From contig CAKRTY010000034.1 of NCBI GenBank assembly GCA_934402125.1, forward strand, positions 1-10,385: a stretch of DNA of 10,385 nucleotides. Reading direction: 5' to 3'. Both the position numbers and the translations under genes were made by a program. This stretch comes from an uncultured Anaerosacchariphilus sp. (GTDB taxonomy: Bacteria > Bacillota > Clostridia > Lachnospirales > Lachnospiraceae). Shown here piece by piece: positions 1 to 7,577 of the stretch. Below the pieces are notes generated by a model. That model was given only the letters and a program-made list of their open reading frames with translations. It searched no databases and had not been told where the DNA came from. Each line of letters opens with the position of its first letter. The first letter of the stretch is position 1.

Positions 1-1
1 G

Positions 2-535
2 TATGGGACAGGCTATGAAGCGCTCCGGCGCAAGGTCAATCAGCTGGGACTGACTCTGGGCGGGCAGGCGCCGGCTCCCAGACCCAGGGATTTGTCCGCA
101 AACCGGAAGAAAGAGGAGGAGGGAACGGCAGCCTCCCAGAAGCTGCTGCTTACCTGGATGATTTCCGACGAAACCTATTTCCGGGTGATAAGACGATATA
201 TCGAGCCGTCGGATTTTAGCGTGCCGCTATATGGACAGATTGCGGAAATGCTGTATGAGCAGCATGAGCAGGGCGGCTTAAACCCGGCGGGAATCCTGAG
301 CCGTTTTGAAAACGCGGAGGAGCAGAGAGAGGCGGCGGCTGTCTTTAACGCACAGCTTAAGCAGGTGGAGACAAAAGAAGAGACGGAAAAGGCCTTACAG
401 GAGACCATTTACAAAATCCGTCAGGAAGCCTTAAACAGAAAAGGGAAAGAGCTTGCGCCCACAGATATGGAGGGTCTGCAGAAGCTGATACAGAGTCGGC
501 GCGAGCTTCAGAAACTGCATATTTCACTGGATTAA
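2..535 (+). CDS. dnaG: DNA primase, C-terminal part (5' truncated by window)
   Basis: The reading frame is open from base 2 to the TAA at 533-535 and gives 177 residues; the start lies outside the window. DnaG makes the RNA primers for DNA replication. The visible part starts in the variable linker (rich in Q, A, P, R) and continues into a helical region with features of the helicase-binding C-terminal domain: the segment LLTWMISDETYFRVIRRYIE, then PSDFSVPLYGQIAEMLYE, and a final helix ending LQKLHISLD. The zinc-binding and TOPRIM catalytic domains are not in the window, so catalysis cannot be judged. The call rests on this C-terminal pattern and on rpoD following 38 bases downstream, the classic macromolecular-synthesis gene order. 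The TTG at 92 is not a credible start, because the frame is open and primase-like upstream of it. Confidence 0.88.
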   Translation, partial: YGTGYEALRRKVNQLGLTLGGQAPAPRPRDLSANRKKEEEGTAASQKLLLTWMISDETYFRVIRRYIEPSDFSVPLYGQIAEMLYEQHEQGGLNPAGILSRFENAEEQREAAAVFNAQLKQVETKEETEKALQETIYKIRQEALNRKGKELAPTDMEGLQKLIQSRRELQKLHISLD

Positions 536-557
536 GGATAAAATACTAACAAGTTAT

Positions 558-564
558 GGAAGGA
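558..564 (+). promoter_or_regulatory. Ribosome binding site deciding the rpoD start
   Basis: GGAAGGA lies 9 bases before the ATG at 574. The ATG at 556 has only an AAGGA 17 bases upstream (534-538), which is too far, and it overlaps the better site. This favours the start at 574. Confidence 0.6.
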
Positions 565-573
565 TGGAACAAG

Positions 574-1686
574 ATGGAAGAAAACGCAGCAAAGTTTGAG
601 GAAAAATTAAAAGAGCTTCTGGTAATGGCCAAGAAGAAGAAAAATATTCTGGAGTATCAGGAGATCAGCGACTTCTTTGCGGAGTTTGATCTGGATCCGG
701 ATCATATGGAGAAAATCCTGGAGTATCTGGAGGCCAATAATATCGATGTGCTTCGGATTACCGGAGACGGGGACGAGCCTGACGACGCGCTCCTCCTGGC
801 AGAGGACGACGATGATATGGACGTGGAGCAGATTGATCTCTCCATTCCGGACGGCGTCAGCATTGAGGATCCGGTCCGTATGTATCTGAAGGAGATCGGA
901 AAGGTTCCCCTTCTGAGTGCAGATGAAGAAATCGAACTGGCAAAGAGAATGGAGGAGGGCGACGAGGACGCCAAGAAGCGTCTGGCAGAGGCCAATCTCC
1001 GACTGGTGGTCAGCATTGCAAAGCGTTATGTGGGCCGCGGTATGCTGTTCCTGGATTTGATTCAGGAAGGAAATTTGGGATTGATCAAGGCGGTAGAGAA
1101 GTTTGATTACCGCAAGGGATATAAATTCAGTACCTATGCGACCTGGTGGATCCGTCAGGCCATCACAAGAGCCATCGCCGATCAGGCGAGAACCATCCGT
1201 ATCCCGGTGCATATGGTAGAGACCATCAATAAACTGATCCGTGTCTCCCGTCAGTTGCTGCAGGAGCTGGGACGGGAACCTACCCCGGAGGAGATTGCGG
1301 CAGAGATGAAACTGCCGGTAGAGCGCGTGCGTGAGATCCTGAAGATTTCCCAGGAGCCGGTGTCTCTGGAGACGCCCATCGGCGAGGAGGAGGACAGCCA
1401 TCTGGGTGACTTTATCCAGGACGACAATGTGCCGGTTCCGGCAGACGCCGCAGCGTTCACCCTCTTAAAGGAGCAGCTGGTGGAGGTCTTAAGCACCCTG
1501 ACTGATCGGGAGCAGAAGGTGCTTCGCCTTCGTTTCGGCCTGGACGATGGACGGGCCCGTACACTGGAAGAAGTTGGAAAGGAATTTAATGTAACCCGTG
1601 AGCGAATCCGTCAGATCGAAGCAAAGGCTCTTCGAAAGCTGCGTCACCCCAGCCGCAGCCGGAAGCTCAAGGATTACCTGGACTAA
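574..1686 (+). CDS. rpoD: RNA polymerase primary sigma factor RpoD/SigA
   Basis: This is the 370-residue housekeeping sigma factor that directs RNA polymerase to -35/-10 promoters. Region 1.1 (about residues 1-60) is helical, followed by an acidic stretch (DDDDMDVEQ, about 78-86). Region 1.2 carries [16 protein letters not shown] (99-114). Region 2 (about 135-210) holds [37 protein letters not shown] and the -10 recognition helix [16 protein letters not shown]. Region 3 follows (about 212-290), and region 4 (about 300-370) has LRLRFGLDD and the helix-turn-helix [20 protein letters not shown]. The length fits the short Gram-positive SigA type, which lacks the large non-conserved insert of proteobacterial RpoD. 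An in-frame ATG at 556 would add six residues, but the better-placed ribosome site supports 574. It follows dnaG and precedes trmK by 4 bases, so it is probably co-transcribed with both. Confidence 0.97.
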   Translation: MEENAAKFEEKLKELLVMAKKKKNILEYQEISDFFAEFDLDPDHMEKILEYLEANNIDVLRITGDGDEPDDALLLAEDDDDMDVEQIDLSIPDGVSIEDPVRMYLKEIGKVPLLSADEEIELAKRMEEGDEDAKKRLAEANLRLVVSIAKRYVGRGMLFLDLIQEGNLGLIKAVEKFDYRKGYKFSTYATWWIRQAITRAIADQARTIRIPVHMVETINKLIRVSRQLLQELGREPTPEEIAAEMKLPVERVREILKISQEPVSLETPIGEEEDSHLGDFIQDDNVPVPADAAAFTLLKEQLVEVLSTLTDREQKVLRLRFGLDDGRARTLEEVGKEFNVTRERIRQIEAKALRKLRHPSRSRKLKDYLD

Positions 1687-1690
1687 AGAG

Positions 1691-2389
1691 ATGAATATAT
1701 CAGGACGACTGAACCGACTGGCAGAGCTGGTCACAGAGGGCAGCCGGCTGGCAGATGTGGGAACAGATCATGGATATGTTCCCCTTTGTCTATGCAGAGA
1801 GAAGAAGATTCCGTCAGCCATTGCCATGGATATTAACGTGGGTCCCCTGGAGCGGGCAAAAAGCCATATTGCCGGAGCAGGACTGGAAGCGTACATAGAG
1901 ACAAGGCTTTCCGACGGCCTTCATGAACTGAAACGGGGAGAAGCAGATACGGTGCTGATCGCCGGCATGGGCGGAGCCCTGATGGTGCGGATCCTTTCAG
2001 AAGGGACAGAAGCCCTTAAGGAGGTCCGGGAGCTGGTGCTGCAGCCCCAGTCAGAGATAGGGGAGGTCCGGCGGTATCTGAATACCGGCGGGTGGAAGAT
2101 TATTCTGGAAGATATTCTGCTGGACGAGGGAAAATACTATCCCCTGTTTAAGGCCGTGCCGGGAACAGCGCAGGATTATACGGAGGCAGAATACCGTTTC
2201 GGAAAGCTGGAGCTTCAGAAATCACCGGAGGTGCTGGCAGAGTTTCTGAAAAAGAGACTTAACGTGAACCGTCAAATTAAAGCGGGACTTCCGGAGAACG
2301 GAGACGGACGGATAGAGGAACGAAGGACTCAGGTGACGGCGGAAATCAGGCTTCTGACAGAAGTGCTGGAAGCTATGGCTGCCCTTTAA
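1691..2389 (+). CDS. trmK: tRNA (adenine(22)-N(1))-methyltransferase TrmK
   Basis: This 232-residue protein is an S-adenosylmethionine-dependent methyltransferase of the TrmK/YqfN family, which makes m1A at position 22 of bacterial tRNAs. The N-terminal Rossmann domain carries ADVGTDHGYVP (21-31), the SAM-binding motif I with the family's DHGY signature. It also has AMDINVGPLERA (45-56, motif II) and LIAGMGG (89-95), followed by LVLQPQSE (115-122), matching the family's catalytic-loop region. The C-terminal third (about 175-232) is charged and helical, as in the family's coiled-coil tail. An upstream in-frame ATG at 1598 lies inside rpoD and is rejected; the start at 1691 matches the family N-terminus (MNISGRLNRLAELV). 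It begins 4 bases after the rpoD stop, so translation may be coupled. The same neighbour order (sigA, then trmK, then yqfO) is known in Bacillus. Confidence 0.93.
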   Translation: MNISGRLNRLAELVTEGSRLADVGTDHGYVPLCLCREKKIPSAIAMDINVGPLERAKSHIAGAGLEAYIETRLSDGLHELKRGEADTVLIAGMGGALMVRILSEGTEALKEVRELVLQPQSEIGEVRRYLNTGGWKIILEDILLDEGKYYPLFKAVPGTAQDYTEAEYRFGKLELQKSPEVLAEFLKKRLNVNRQIKAGLPENGDGRIEERRTQVTAEIRLLTEVLEAMAAL

Positions 2390-2424
2390 AAGAAACGGAC
2401 GAAGAGAACAGGAGCGTGAAAAGC

Positions 2425-3195
2425 ATGAGATGTCAGGATATTCTGGAAAAAATCGAGGCCCGTTACCCGAAACAATACGCCTGCGACTGGGACAATGTGG
2501 GACTTCTGGCAGGCAGCCGGGAGCGGGAAGTGGATACCGTATACATTGCTCTGGACGCTACCGATCAGGTAGTAGACGCAGCCGCGGAATGCGGGGCGCA
2601 GCTTTTGCTGACCCATCACCCAATGATTTTTGGCGGACTCAAAGCGGTGACTGCAGATGATTACGTGGGGGAGCGTCTGATTCGCCTGATTCGGAATGAT
2701 ATTTCCTATTATGCCATGCATACGAATTATGATGTGATGGGTATGGCGGAGCTGGCGGCAGAGCTGCTGAAGCTGAGAGATACAGAAGTGCTGGAGGAAG
2801 TGCTGGACGGCGAAGGAATCGGCCGGGTAGGGCAGCTTCCCTGTCCCATGACCGTACGGGAGTGCGCGGAGCAGGTAAAGAAGCAGTTTCAGCTTCCTAA
2901 TGTGAAGATTTTCGGGGATCCGGATAAGAAGGTGGAGCGCGCGGCCATCTGTCCGGGATCCGGGAAGAGCGAGGCGAAACCTGCCCTTGCCATGGGAGCG
3001 GAAGTTTATATCACCGGGGATATCGATCATCATACGGGAATTGATATGGCGGACTGCGGCATGGCGATCATTGACGCAGGCCATTATGGGATAGAGCATA
3101 TCTATATCGCGGATATGGAGCGGTTTCTGAAAGAGAACTTCCCGGAATTTCGCGTGTATACAGCGCCGGTGAAGCAGCCGTTTCAGGTGTTGTAA
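2425..3195 (+). CDS. NIF3/YqfO-family dinuclear metal-center protein
   Basis: This 256-residue member of the NIF3 (DUF34) family is often annotated 'Nif3-like dinuclear metal center hexameric protein' or 'GTP cyclohydrolase I type 2'; the true cellular role of the family is unsettled. Metal-ligand motifs are intact: LLLTHHP (61-66, His64 and His65), MHTNYD (98-103, Asp103), and the C-terminal DAGHYGIE (217-224, His220 and Glu224). The N-terminal DWDNVGLLAGS (21-31) is also a family hallmark. It is the short form and lacks the PII-like middle domain found in the roughly 370-residue Bacillus YqfO. The ATG at 2425 is chosen because AGGAG (2410-2414) sits 10 bases upstream; an in-frame GTG at 2416 is only one base from that site. 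It lies 35 bases after trmK, and this tRNA-methyltransferase/NIF3 pairing recurs across Firmicutes. Confidence 0.93.
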   Translation: MRCQDILEKIEARYPKQYACDWDNVGLLAGSREREVDTVYIALDATDQVVDAAAECGAQLLLTHHPMIFGGLKAVTADDYVGERLIRLIRNDISYYAMHTNYDVMGMAELAAELLKLRDTEVLEEVLDGEGIGRVGQLPCPMTVRECAEQVKKQFQLPNVKIFGDPDKKVERAAICPGSGKSEAKPALAMGAEVYITGDIDHHTGIDMADCGMAIIDAGHYGIEHIYIADMERFLKENFPEFRVYTAPVKQPFQVL

Positions 3196-3268
3196 GAGGA
3201 AATCAACAGAATAGCGAATATTTCAGGGCAGTTGCAGGCGAAAGTGCGACTTGTCTGTGTAAAAATAT

Positions 3269-3273
3269 GGAGG
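3269..3273 (+). promoter_or_regulatory. Ribosome binding site deciding the kinase start
   Basis: GGAGG lies 8 bases before the ATG at 3282. The in-frame ATG at 3267 overlaps this site and has no ribosome site of its own, so translation most likely starts at 3282. Confidence 0.75.
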
Positions 3274-3281
3274 TGCGGCAT

Positions 3282-4943
3282 ATGAAAATGGTAAAGGTAA
3301 GTCTGAATGGAAAGACCTATGAATATCCGGAAGGAACCAGGTATGGGGAGATTGCGGCAGATATGCAGAAGGATTATCCCCATGATATCGTGCTGGTTTC
3401 GGTGAATAAGCGTCTCCGGGAACTGAATAAGAAGCTGTACGAGGATGCGGATCTGGTATTTTATACTACGGCAGACAGAGCGGGCGCCCAGGCTTATCGG
3501 CGGAGTCTGACCATGCTTCTGATGAAGGCCATCTGCAGGGTTGCCGATCACGATCAGATGATCCGGGCCCAGGTTCATTATTCCCTGAGCCATGGCTATT
3601 ATTGTACCGTGCAGGGAGGCGTTACCGTAGACGAGACCTTCCTACAGGCGGTAAAGCAGAAAATGCAGGAGTACGTAAGCCGGAAATTGCCCATAGAAAA
3701 GAAAAGCGTAAACACCGATAAGGCACGGCAGATTTTCCATAATCACCGAATGTTTGATAAGGAGAAGCTGTTCCGGTACCGCCGGGCGTCCCGGGTCAAT
3801 ATTTACAGTATCGGAGAATTTGAGGATTATTATTACGGCTACATGGTGCCGGATACCGGATATCTGAAGTATTTTGAACTGTATCCTTACGACGAGGGCT
3901 TTGTGCTCCAGTTCCCCACCACCGAAAAGCCGGAAGAGGTACCGGCCTTTGCGCCCCAGCATAAGGTATTTCAGGTGATGAAGGAATCGGCCCGGTGGGG
4001 AGAACTCTTAGGCGTGTCGAACGTGGGCGAGCTCAACGACTGTATTGCCAGAGGCGAGCTGCATCAGTTGATTATGACACAGGAGGCGTTGCAGGAGCGG
4101 AAGCTGGCAGAAATCGCAAGCCGGATTGCGGCAGACCGGAGCCGGAAATTTATTATGATAGCAGGTCCGTCTTCCTCGGGAAAAACGACATTTTCCAGAA
4201 GACTGTCCATTCAGCTCTCGGCGGCAGGCTTAAGGCCACACCCTATTTCTGTGGATAATTATTTCGTGGAACGGGAAATGACGCCCCGGGATAAGAATGG
4301 CGATTATAATTTTGAATGTCTGGAGGCTATGGACATTGAACTGTTTAACCGCCAGATGTGCGAGCTGTTGGAAGGAAAGACCGTAGAACTTCCGTATTTC
4401 AATTTTAAGAGCGGAAAGAAGGAATACAACGGCGATTACCTGACCATGGGTGAGGAGGATATTCTGGTTATCGAGGGAATCCACTGTCTCAATGATAAGC
4501 TGTCCCACAGCCTGCCCCGGGAGAGCAAATTTAAGATTTATATCAGCGCCCTGACCCAGCTCAATATCGACGAGCACAACCGGATTCCTACCACAGACGG
4601 CCGTCTGCTCCGGCGTATGGTGCGGGATGCCAGAACCAGAGGCGCCCGCGCTTCACGTACCATTTCCATGTGGCCTTCGGTCAGAAGGGGCGAGGAAGAA
4701 AATATCTTCCCCTATCAGGAGGAGGCGGACGTGGTATTTAATTCTGCATTGATTTATGAGTTTTCTGTACTGAAGCAGTACGCAGAGCCCTTGCTGTTCG
4801 GCATTGACCGGGATGCGCCGGAGTATCAGGAGGCGAAGAGACTGCTTAAATTCCTGGATTATTTTCTGGGCGTGGACAGCACCAATATTCCGGATAATTC
4901 CCTGGTACGGGAATTTATCGGGGGCGGGTGCTTCCGTCTGTAA
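3282..4943 (+). CDS. TGS-domain nucleoside (uridine-type) kinase
   Basis: This 553-residue fusion protein is usually annotated as 'nucleoside kinase' or uridine kinase. Residues 1-63 (KVSLNGKTYEYPEGTRYGEIA) form a TGS-like beta-grasp domain as found in threonyl-tRNA synthetase. Residues about 65-215 resemble the synthetase's second additional domain, with VHYSLSHGYYC (98-108) and a Tyr-rich stretch DYYYGYMVPDTGY (182-194). The C-terminal half is a phosphoribulokinase/uridine-kinase fold: Walker A GPSSSGKT (295-302), SVDNYF (323-328) with the probable nucleoside-binding Asp, and LPYFNF (370-375), then VIEGIH in the Walker B region. The expected reaction is ATP-dependent phosphorylation of a nucleoside, but the substrate cannot be read from sequence. 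The gene lies 86 bases after the NIF3 gene with no clear promoter between them, and a strong terminator follows its stop at once. It is probably the last gene of the dnaG-rpoD transcript. Confidence 0.88.
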   Translation: MKMVKVSLNGKTYEYPEGTRYGEIAADMQKDYPHDIVLVSVNKRLRELNKKLYEDADLVFYTTADRAGAQAYRRSLTMLLMKAICRVADHDQMIRAQVHYSLSHGYYCTVQGGVTVDETFLQAVKQKMQEYVSRKLPIEKKSVNTDKARQIFHNHRMFDKEKLFRYRRASRVNIYSIGEFEDYYYGYMVPDTGYLKYFELYPYDEGFVLQFPTTEKPEEVPAFAPQHKVFQVMKESARWGELLGVSNVGELNDCIARGELHQLIMTQEALQERKLAEIASRIAADRSRKFIMIAGPSSSGKTTFSRRLSIQLSAAGLRPHPISVDNYFVEREMTPRDKNGDYNFECLEAMDIELFNRQMCELLEGKTVELPYFNFKSGKKEYNGDYLTMGEEDILVIEGIHCLNDKLSHSLPRESKFKIYISALTQLNIDEHNRIPTTDGRLLRRMVRDARTRGARASRTISMWPSVRRGEEENIFPYQEEADVVFNSALIYEFSVLKQYAEPLLFGIDRDAPEYQEAKRLLKFLDYFLGVDSTNIPDNSLVREFIGGGCFRL

Positions 4944-4990
4944 AAACAGCAGGCTGCGTTGGAATTTACCTTCGCAGCCTGCTGTTTTTT
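4942..4990 (+). terminator. Rho-independent terminator after the kinase gene
   Basis: CAGCAGGCTGCG (4947-4958) pairs perfectly with CGCAGCCTGCTG (4973-4984) across a 14-base loop. It is flanked by AAAAA (4942-4946) and followed by TTTTTT (4985-4990). The hairpin overlaps the kinase stop codon. The A-tract on the left means it could also terminate transcription from the opposite strand, although no - strand gene is seen nearby. Confidence 0.95.
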
Positions 4991-5035
4991 GTAGCAATGC
5001 ACAAAAATCCCACCTTTTTTTGGTGATTCCATCGA

Positions 5036-5067
5036 TTGACACCCACCCCACCCCATGCTACTATAAT
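5036..5067 (+). promoter_or_regulatory. Sigma-A type promoter of the sucrose operon
   Basis: A perfect -35 box TTGACA is at 5036-5041. A perfect TATAAT is at 5062-5067, but the spacer would be 20 bases; the overlapping TACTAT at 5059-5064 gives the ideal 17-base spacer with a weaker -10. The spacer contains an unusual C-rich run (ACCCACCCCACCCC). Transcription would start near 5072-5076, at the left edge of the palindromic operator. Confidence 0.8.
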
Positions 5068-5072
5068 GTCGT

Positions 5073-5094
5073 CTTGTGAATACGTATTCACAAG
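5073..5094 (+). promoter_or_regulatory. Palindromic operator, probable LacI-family (ScrR) site
   Basis: This is a perfect 22-bp inverted repeat with half-site CTTGTGAATAC and a central CG step (5083-5084), as typical for LacI-family operators. It starts 5 bases after the -10 TATAAT and so covers the expected transcription start, a position where bound repressor would block initiation. The first gene downstream is a LacI-family regulator, so autorepression is the simplest reading. The core TGAATACGTATTCA also partly resembles a CcpA cre site, with two mismatches to the consensus I remember. Confidence 0.85.
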
Positions 5095-5157
5095 CAAAAA
5101 TACTGAATTTTTATGACATGGAAGCAGAAGAGAAACCAGAAACAGGAGACAACAAAT

Positions 5158-6138
5158 ATGATTACAATGACCGAAATCGCCCGTCTTACAGGAGTGTCCC
5201 AGCCGACGGTATCCCGGGTCCTGAACGGAAATACTTCCGTGAATCCGGAGGTACGGGAAAAGGTGCTGGCCTGTGCCAGGGAACATCATTTTCAGCCCAA
5301 TGCCATGGCCCGCAGTCTGGTGGGCAGCGGCACCAAGCTGATCGGCGTGGTACTGACGGATATCTCCAACTCTTTTTTCGCGGATTTGGAGAAATATATG
5401 GAACAGGCGGCCAGGGAAAAGGGCTACAGCCTGATATTGTTTAATTCGGATTATGATCGGGAAAAGGAAAAGCATTGCCTGGAGGTCATGCGGCGTTACC
5501 GGGTAGACGGTCTGATTATCGTTCCAGTTCTGGAGCAGGATCCGAAATTCCGGGCGGAGATCAAAGAGCTGGATATTCCGGCGGTGTCCATCACCCGACA
5601 GACGGAGCACATGGACTGCGTCTATATTGACCATGCGGCTGCAGGAGCCCGGGTGGCAGAACATCTGCAGCATATCGGCTGTGAGAATTATCTGTTTGTG
5701 GGAACTACCGGGGACAGGAAGTACCAAGGCTTTGCGGAAAAGATAAAAGAGAGTGATCCGGACTTTGAGCAGAAGCTGACTGTGATTGACACAAAGGATT
5801 CCGTGAAGATTCGGAGTATTTTGCAGACGCATTTCCGGGAACACCCGGGAAAATGCGGTATCTTTGCCTACAACGACCGCAGGGCAGTGCAGCTTCATGG
5901 CATTCTGCAGAGACTGGGAATCTCCATGCCGGATCAGGCGGCTCTGGTGGGCTTCGATAATACATACACCTGCGAATATCTGTATCCGGGACTTTCCAGC
6001 GTATCCCAGCCAAACCGGGAGATGGCAACCCGGGCTGTGGATATTTTGATTCAGAAAATCGAACAGCCTGAGAATCAGGAATGTTATGACGACCCTATGC
6101 AGGCAGAACTTGTTATCCGTGAAAGCTCAGAAAGGTAA
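5158..6138 (+). CDS. scrR: LacI-family repressor, probable sucrose operon regulator (ScrR-like)
   Basis: This 326-residue LacI/GalR-family transcription factor has its helix-turn-helix at residues 4-25 (MTEIARLTGVSQPTVSRVLNG). The hinge region (about 46-56, NAMARSLVGSG) carries the usual minor-groove-binding AxSL-type segment. The periplasmic-binding-protein-like sensor domain (about 60-320) includes IGVVLTDISNSFFADL, VDGLIIVP (115-122), FAYNDRRAVQ and the late GFDN motif before the C-terminal lobe. The start at 5158 is set by AGGAG (5144-5148) 9 bases upstream; the in-frame ATG at 5113 lacks this support and would put extra residues before the DNA-binding domain. Its stop is 4 bases before the GH32 gene, and a perfect operator overlaps the promoter ahead of it, so it probably represses its own operon until a sucrose-derived effector binds. 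The specific ligand is inferred from neighbours, not from the sequence of this protein. Confidence 0.9.
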   Translation: MITMTEIARLTGVSQPTVSRVLNGNTSVNPEVREKVLACAREHHFQPNAMARSLVGSGTKLIGVVLTDISNSFFADLEKYMEQAAREKGYSLILFNSDYDREKEKHCLEVMRRYRVDGLIIVPVLEQDPKFRAEIKELDIPAVSITRQTEHMDCVYIDHAAAGARVAEHLQHIGCENYLFVGTTGDRKYQGFAEKIKESDPDFEQKLTVIDTKDSVKIRSILQTHFREHPGKCGIFAYNDRRAVQLHGILQRLGISMPDQAALVGFDNTYTCEYLYPGLSSVSQPNREMATRAVDILIQKIEQPENQECYDDPMQAELVIRESSER

Positions 6139-6142
6139 GAAG

Positions 6143-7558
6143 ATGAACGCGTTAAACAGAACCTGGGACAAGCTGATTGCCCAGAAGATAAAGGAAACAA
6201 AAGACTCTGGCAGCCGCTGGCGGCCTGCCTTTCATATCGCGCCGCCGGTAGGGTGGCTGAATGATCCCAACGGCCTGTGCCAGTACAAGGGAATATACCA
6301 TGCCTTTTACCAGTATGCCCCCTTCGATGAGAAGGGCGGTCTGAAATTCTGGGCCCACTGTACCAGCAGGGATATGCTCCACTGGAAGCTGGAGGGCGTT
6401 CCGCTGGTGCCGGATCAGCCCTATGACTGCCATGGAGTCTACTCCGGCTCCGCAGTTATAGAGGACGATCGTATGTATCTGTACTACACAGGAAATGTGA
6501 AGGAAGCAGGAGCTTATGATTATATCAACCAGGGCCGTCAGGCCAACACAGTCCGGGCAGTGAGTTACGACGGGATTCATTTTGAGCGGAAGGAGCTCCT
6601 CCTGACCAATGGGGATTATCCCCTGGATCTGACCTGCCATGTGCGGGATCCGAAGGTGTGGAAGAAAAATGGCCGCTGGTATATGGTACAGGGCGCCCGG
6701 ACAAAAGAGGATCAGGGCGTGGTGCTGCTTTTCACTTCCGGCGACGGCGTCAAATGGTTCTGTACCCACCGGTTGAAATCGCCGAAGGCCTTCGGCTATA
6801 TGTGGGAATGCCCGGACCTGTATGAGGTGGACGGCTATACGGTTTTAAGTATCTCTCCCCAGGGCGTGGAGGCGGACGGACTTCGCTATAACAATGTGTA
6901 TCAGAGTGTCACGACCTTTCTGGACAGCGATTTCCGGACCACCTCTGTCAACGGCAGCTTTCGGGAGCTGGACGGCGGCTTTGATTTCTACGCGCCCCAG
7001 ACATTTGAAAGCGAGGACGGCCGCCGGATCGAGATTGGTTGGATGGGCATGGCGGACGTGGACGCGTATTATACGAATCGCACCACCGAGGACGGTTGGC
7101 AGCATGTGTTGACCCTGCCCCGGGAGCTTTCGGTGAGGGACGGCGTGCTCTGCCAGAATCCCATCCGGGAGCTGGACGCATACTGGACGAAGGAGCAGCC
7201 TATTGAAAATGAGTTTGCAGGCCTGGCAGGAAGTGCCTTTGAAATCGAGCTTCCGGCCTTGGACAAAGTGGAAGAAAATGTAAAAATAACGCTGGCGGAG
7301 CAGCTGTGGCTCACTTATGACAGGGAAAGCCGGATTTTCCGTATGGAATTCCGGGATCAGCAGCTGGGCGCGGGACGTACCATGCGGGGACGCAAGATAG
7401 AGAAGCTGACAGATATGAGAGTCATTGTGGACGCTTCCTGCGTGGAAGTGTTTTTAAACGGCGGAAAAGATGTATTTTCCACCCGGTTTTATCCGGAAGG
7501 GGAAGAGATAGAAGTAACAGTGAACGCGCCGGGCGCAACGGGCCGGCTGCGGGCGTAA
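6143..7558 (+). CDS. scrB: GH32 beta-fructosidase, probable sucrose-6-phosphate hydrolase
   Basis: This 471-residue glycoside hydrolase family 32 enzyme most likely cleaves sucrose-6-phosphate to glucose-6-phosphate and fructose in the cytoplasm. All three GH32 signature motifs are intact: WLNDPNG (38-44) with the nucleophile Asp41, VRDPKVW (167-173) with Asp169 for transition-state stabilisation, and WECPDL (221-226) with the acid/base Glu222. The five-bladed propeller spans about 28-340 and a C-terminal beta-sandwich follows (about 370-471, including VDASCVEVFLNGG). There is no signal peptide, which fits an intracellular enzyme. AAAGG (6131-6135) lies 7 bases before the ATG, and the repressor gene ends 4 bases upstream. 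The adjacent sucrose-type PTS permease argues for the phosphorylated substrate. A broader fructo-oligosaccharide hydrolase cannot be ruled out from sequence alone. Confidence 0.93.
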   Translation: MNALNRTWDKLIAQKIKETKDSGSRWRPAFHIAPPVGWLNDPNGLCQYKGIYHAFYQYAPFDEKGGLKFWAHCTSRDMLHWKLEGVPLVPDQPYDCHGVYSGSAVIEDDRMYLYYTGNVKEAGAYDYINQGRQANTVRAVSYDGIHFERKELLLTNGDYPLDLTCHVRDPKVWKKNGRWYMVQGARTKEDQGVVLLFTSGDGVKWFCTHRLKSPKAFGYMWECPDLYEVDGYTVLSISPQGVEADGLRYNNVYQSVTTFLDSDFRTTSVNGSFRELDGGFDFYAPQTFESEDGRRIEIGWMGMADVDAYYTNRTTEDGWQHVLTLPRELSVRDGVLCQNPIRELDAYWTKEQPIENEFAGLAGSAFEIELPALDKVEENVKITLAEQLWLTYDRESRIFRMEFRDQQLGAGRTMRGRKIEKLTDMRVIVDASCVEVFLNGGKDVFSTRFYPEGEEIEVTVNAPGATGRLRA

Positions 7559-7577
7559 CGGGAATGAGGAGGTAAGC

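Noticed and set aside
607..1401. Long - strand open frame (264 codons) opposite rpoD
   Set aside because: It lies wholly antisense to a certain sigma factor gene, its product has no recognisable domain, and it reflects codon bias of the + strand.
2386..3099. - strand open frame (237 codons) opposite the NIF3 gene
   Set aside because: It overlaps a gene with intact metal-binding motifs on the other strand and shows no family features.
5073..5094. Palindrome as a pure CcpA cre site
   Set aside because: It matches cre only partly, whereas the perfect symmetry, the position on the start site and the adjacent LacI-family gene favour a dedicated operator; a dual role stays possible.
4966..5898. 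- strand open frame (310 codons) opposite the repressor and the promoter region
   Set aside because: It runs through the terminator, promoter and operator and is antisense to a clear LacI-family gene; its translation is not protein-like in any family I know.
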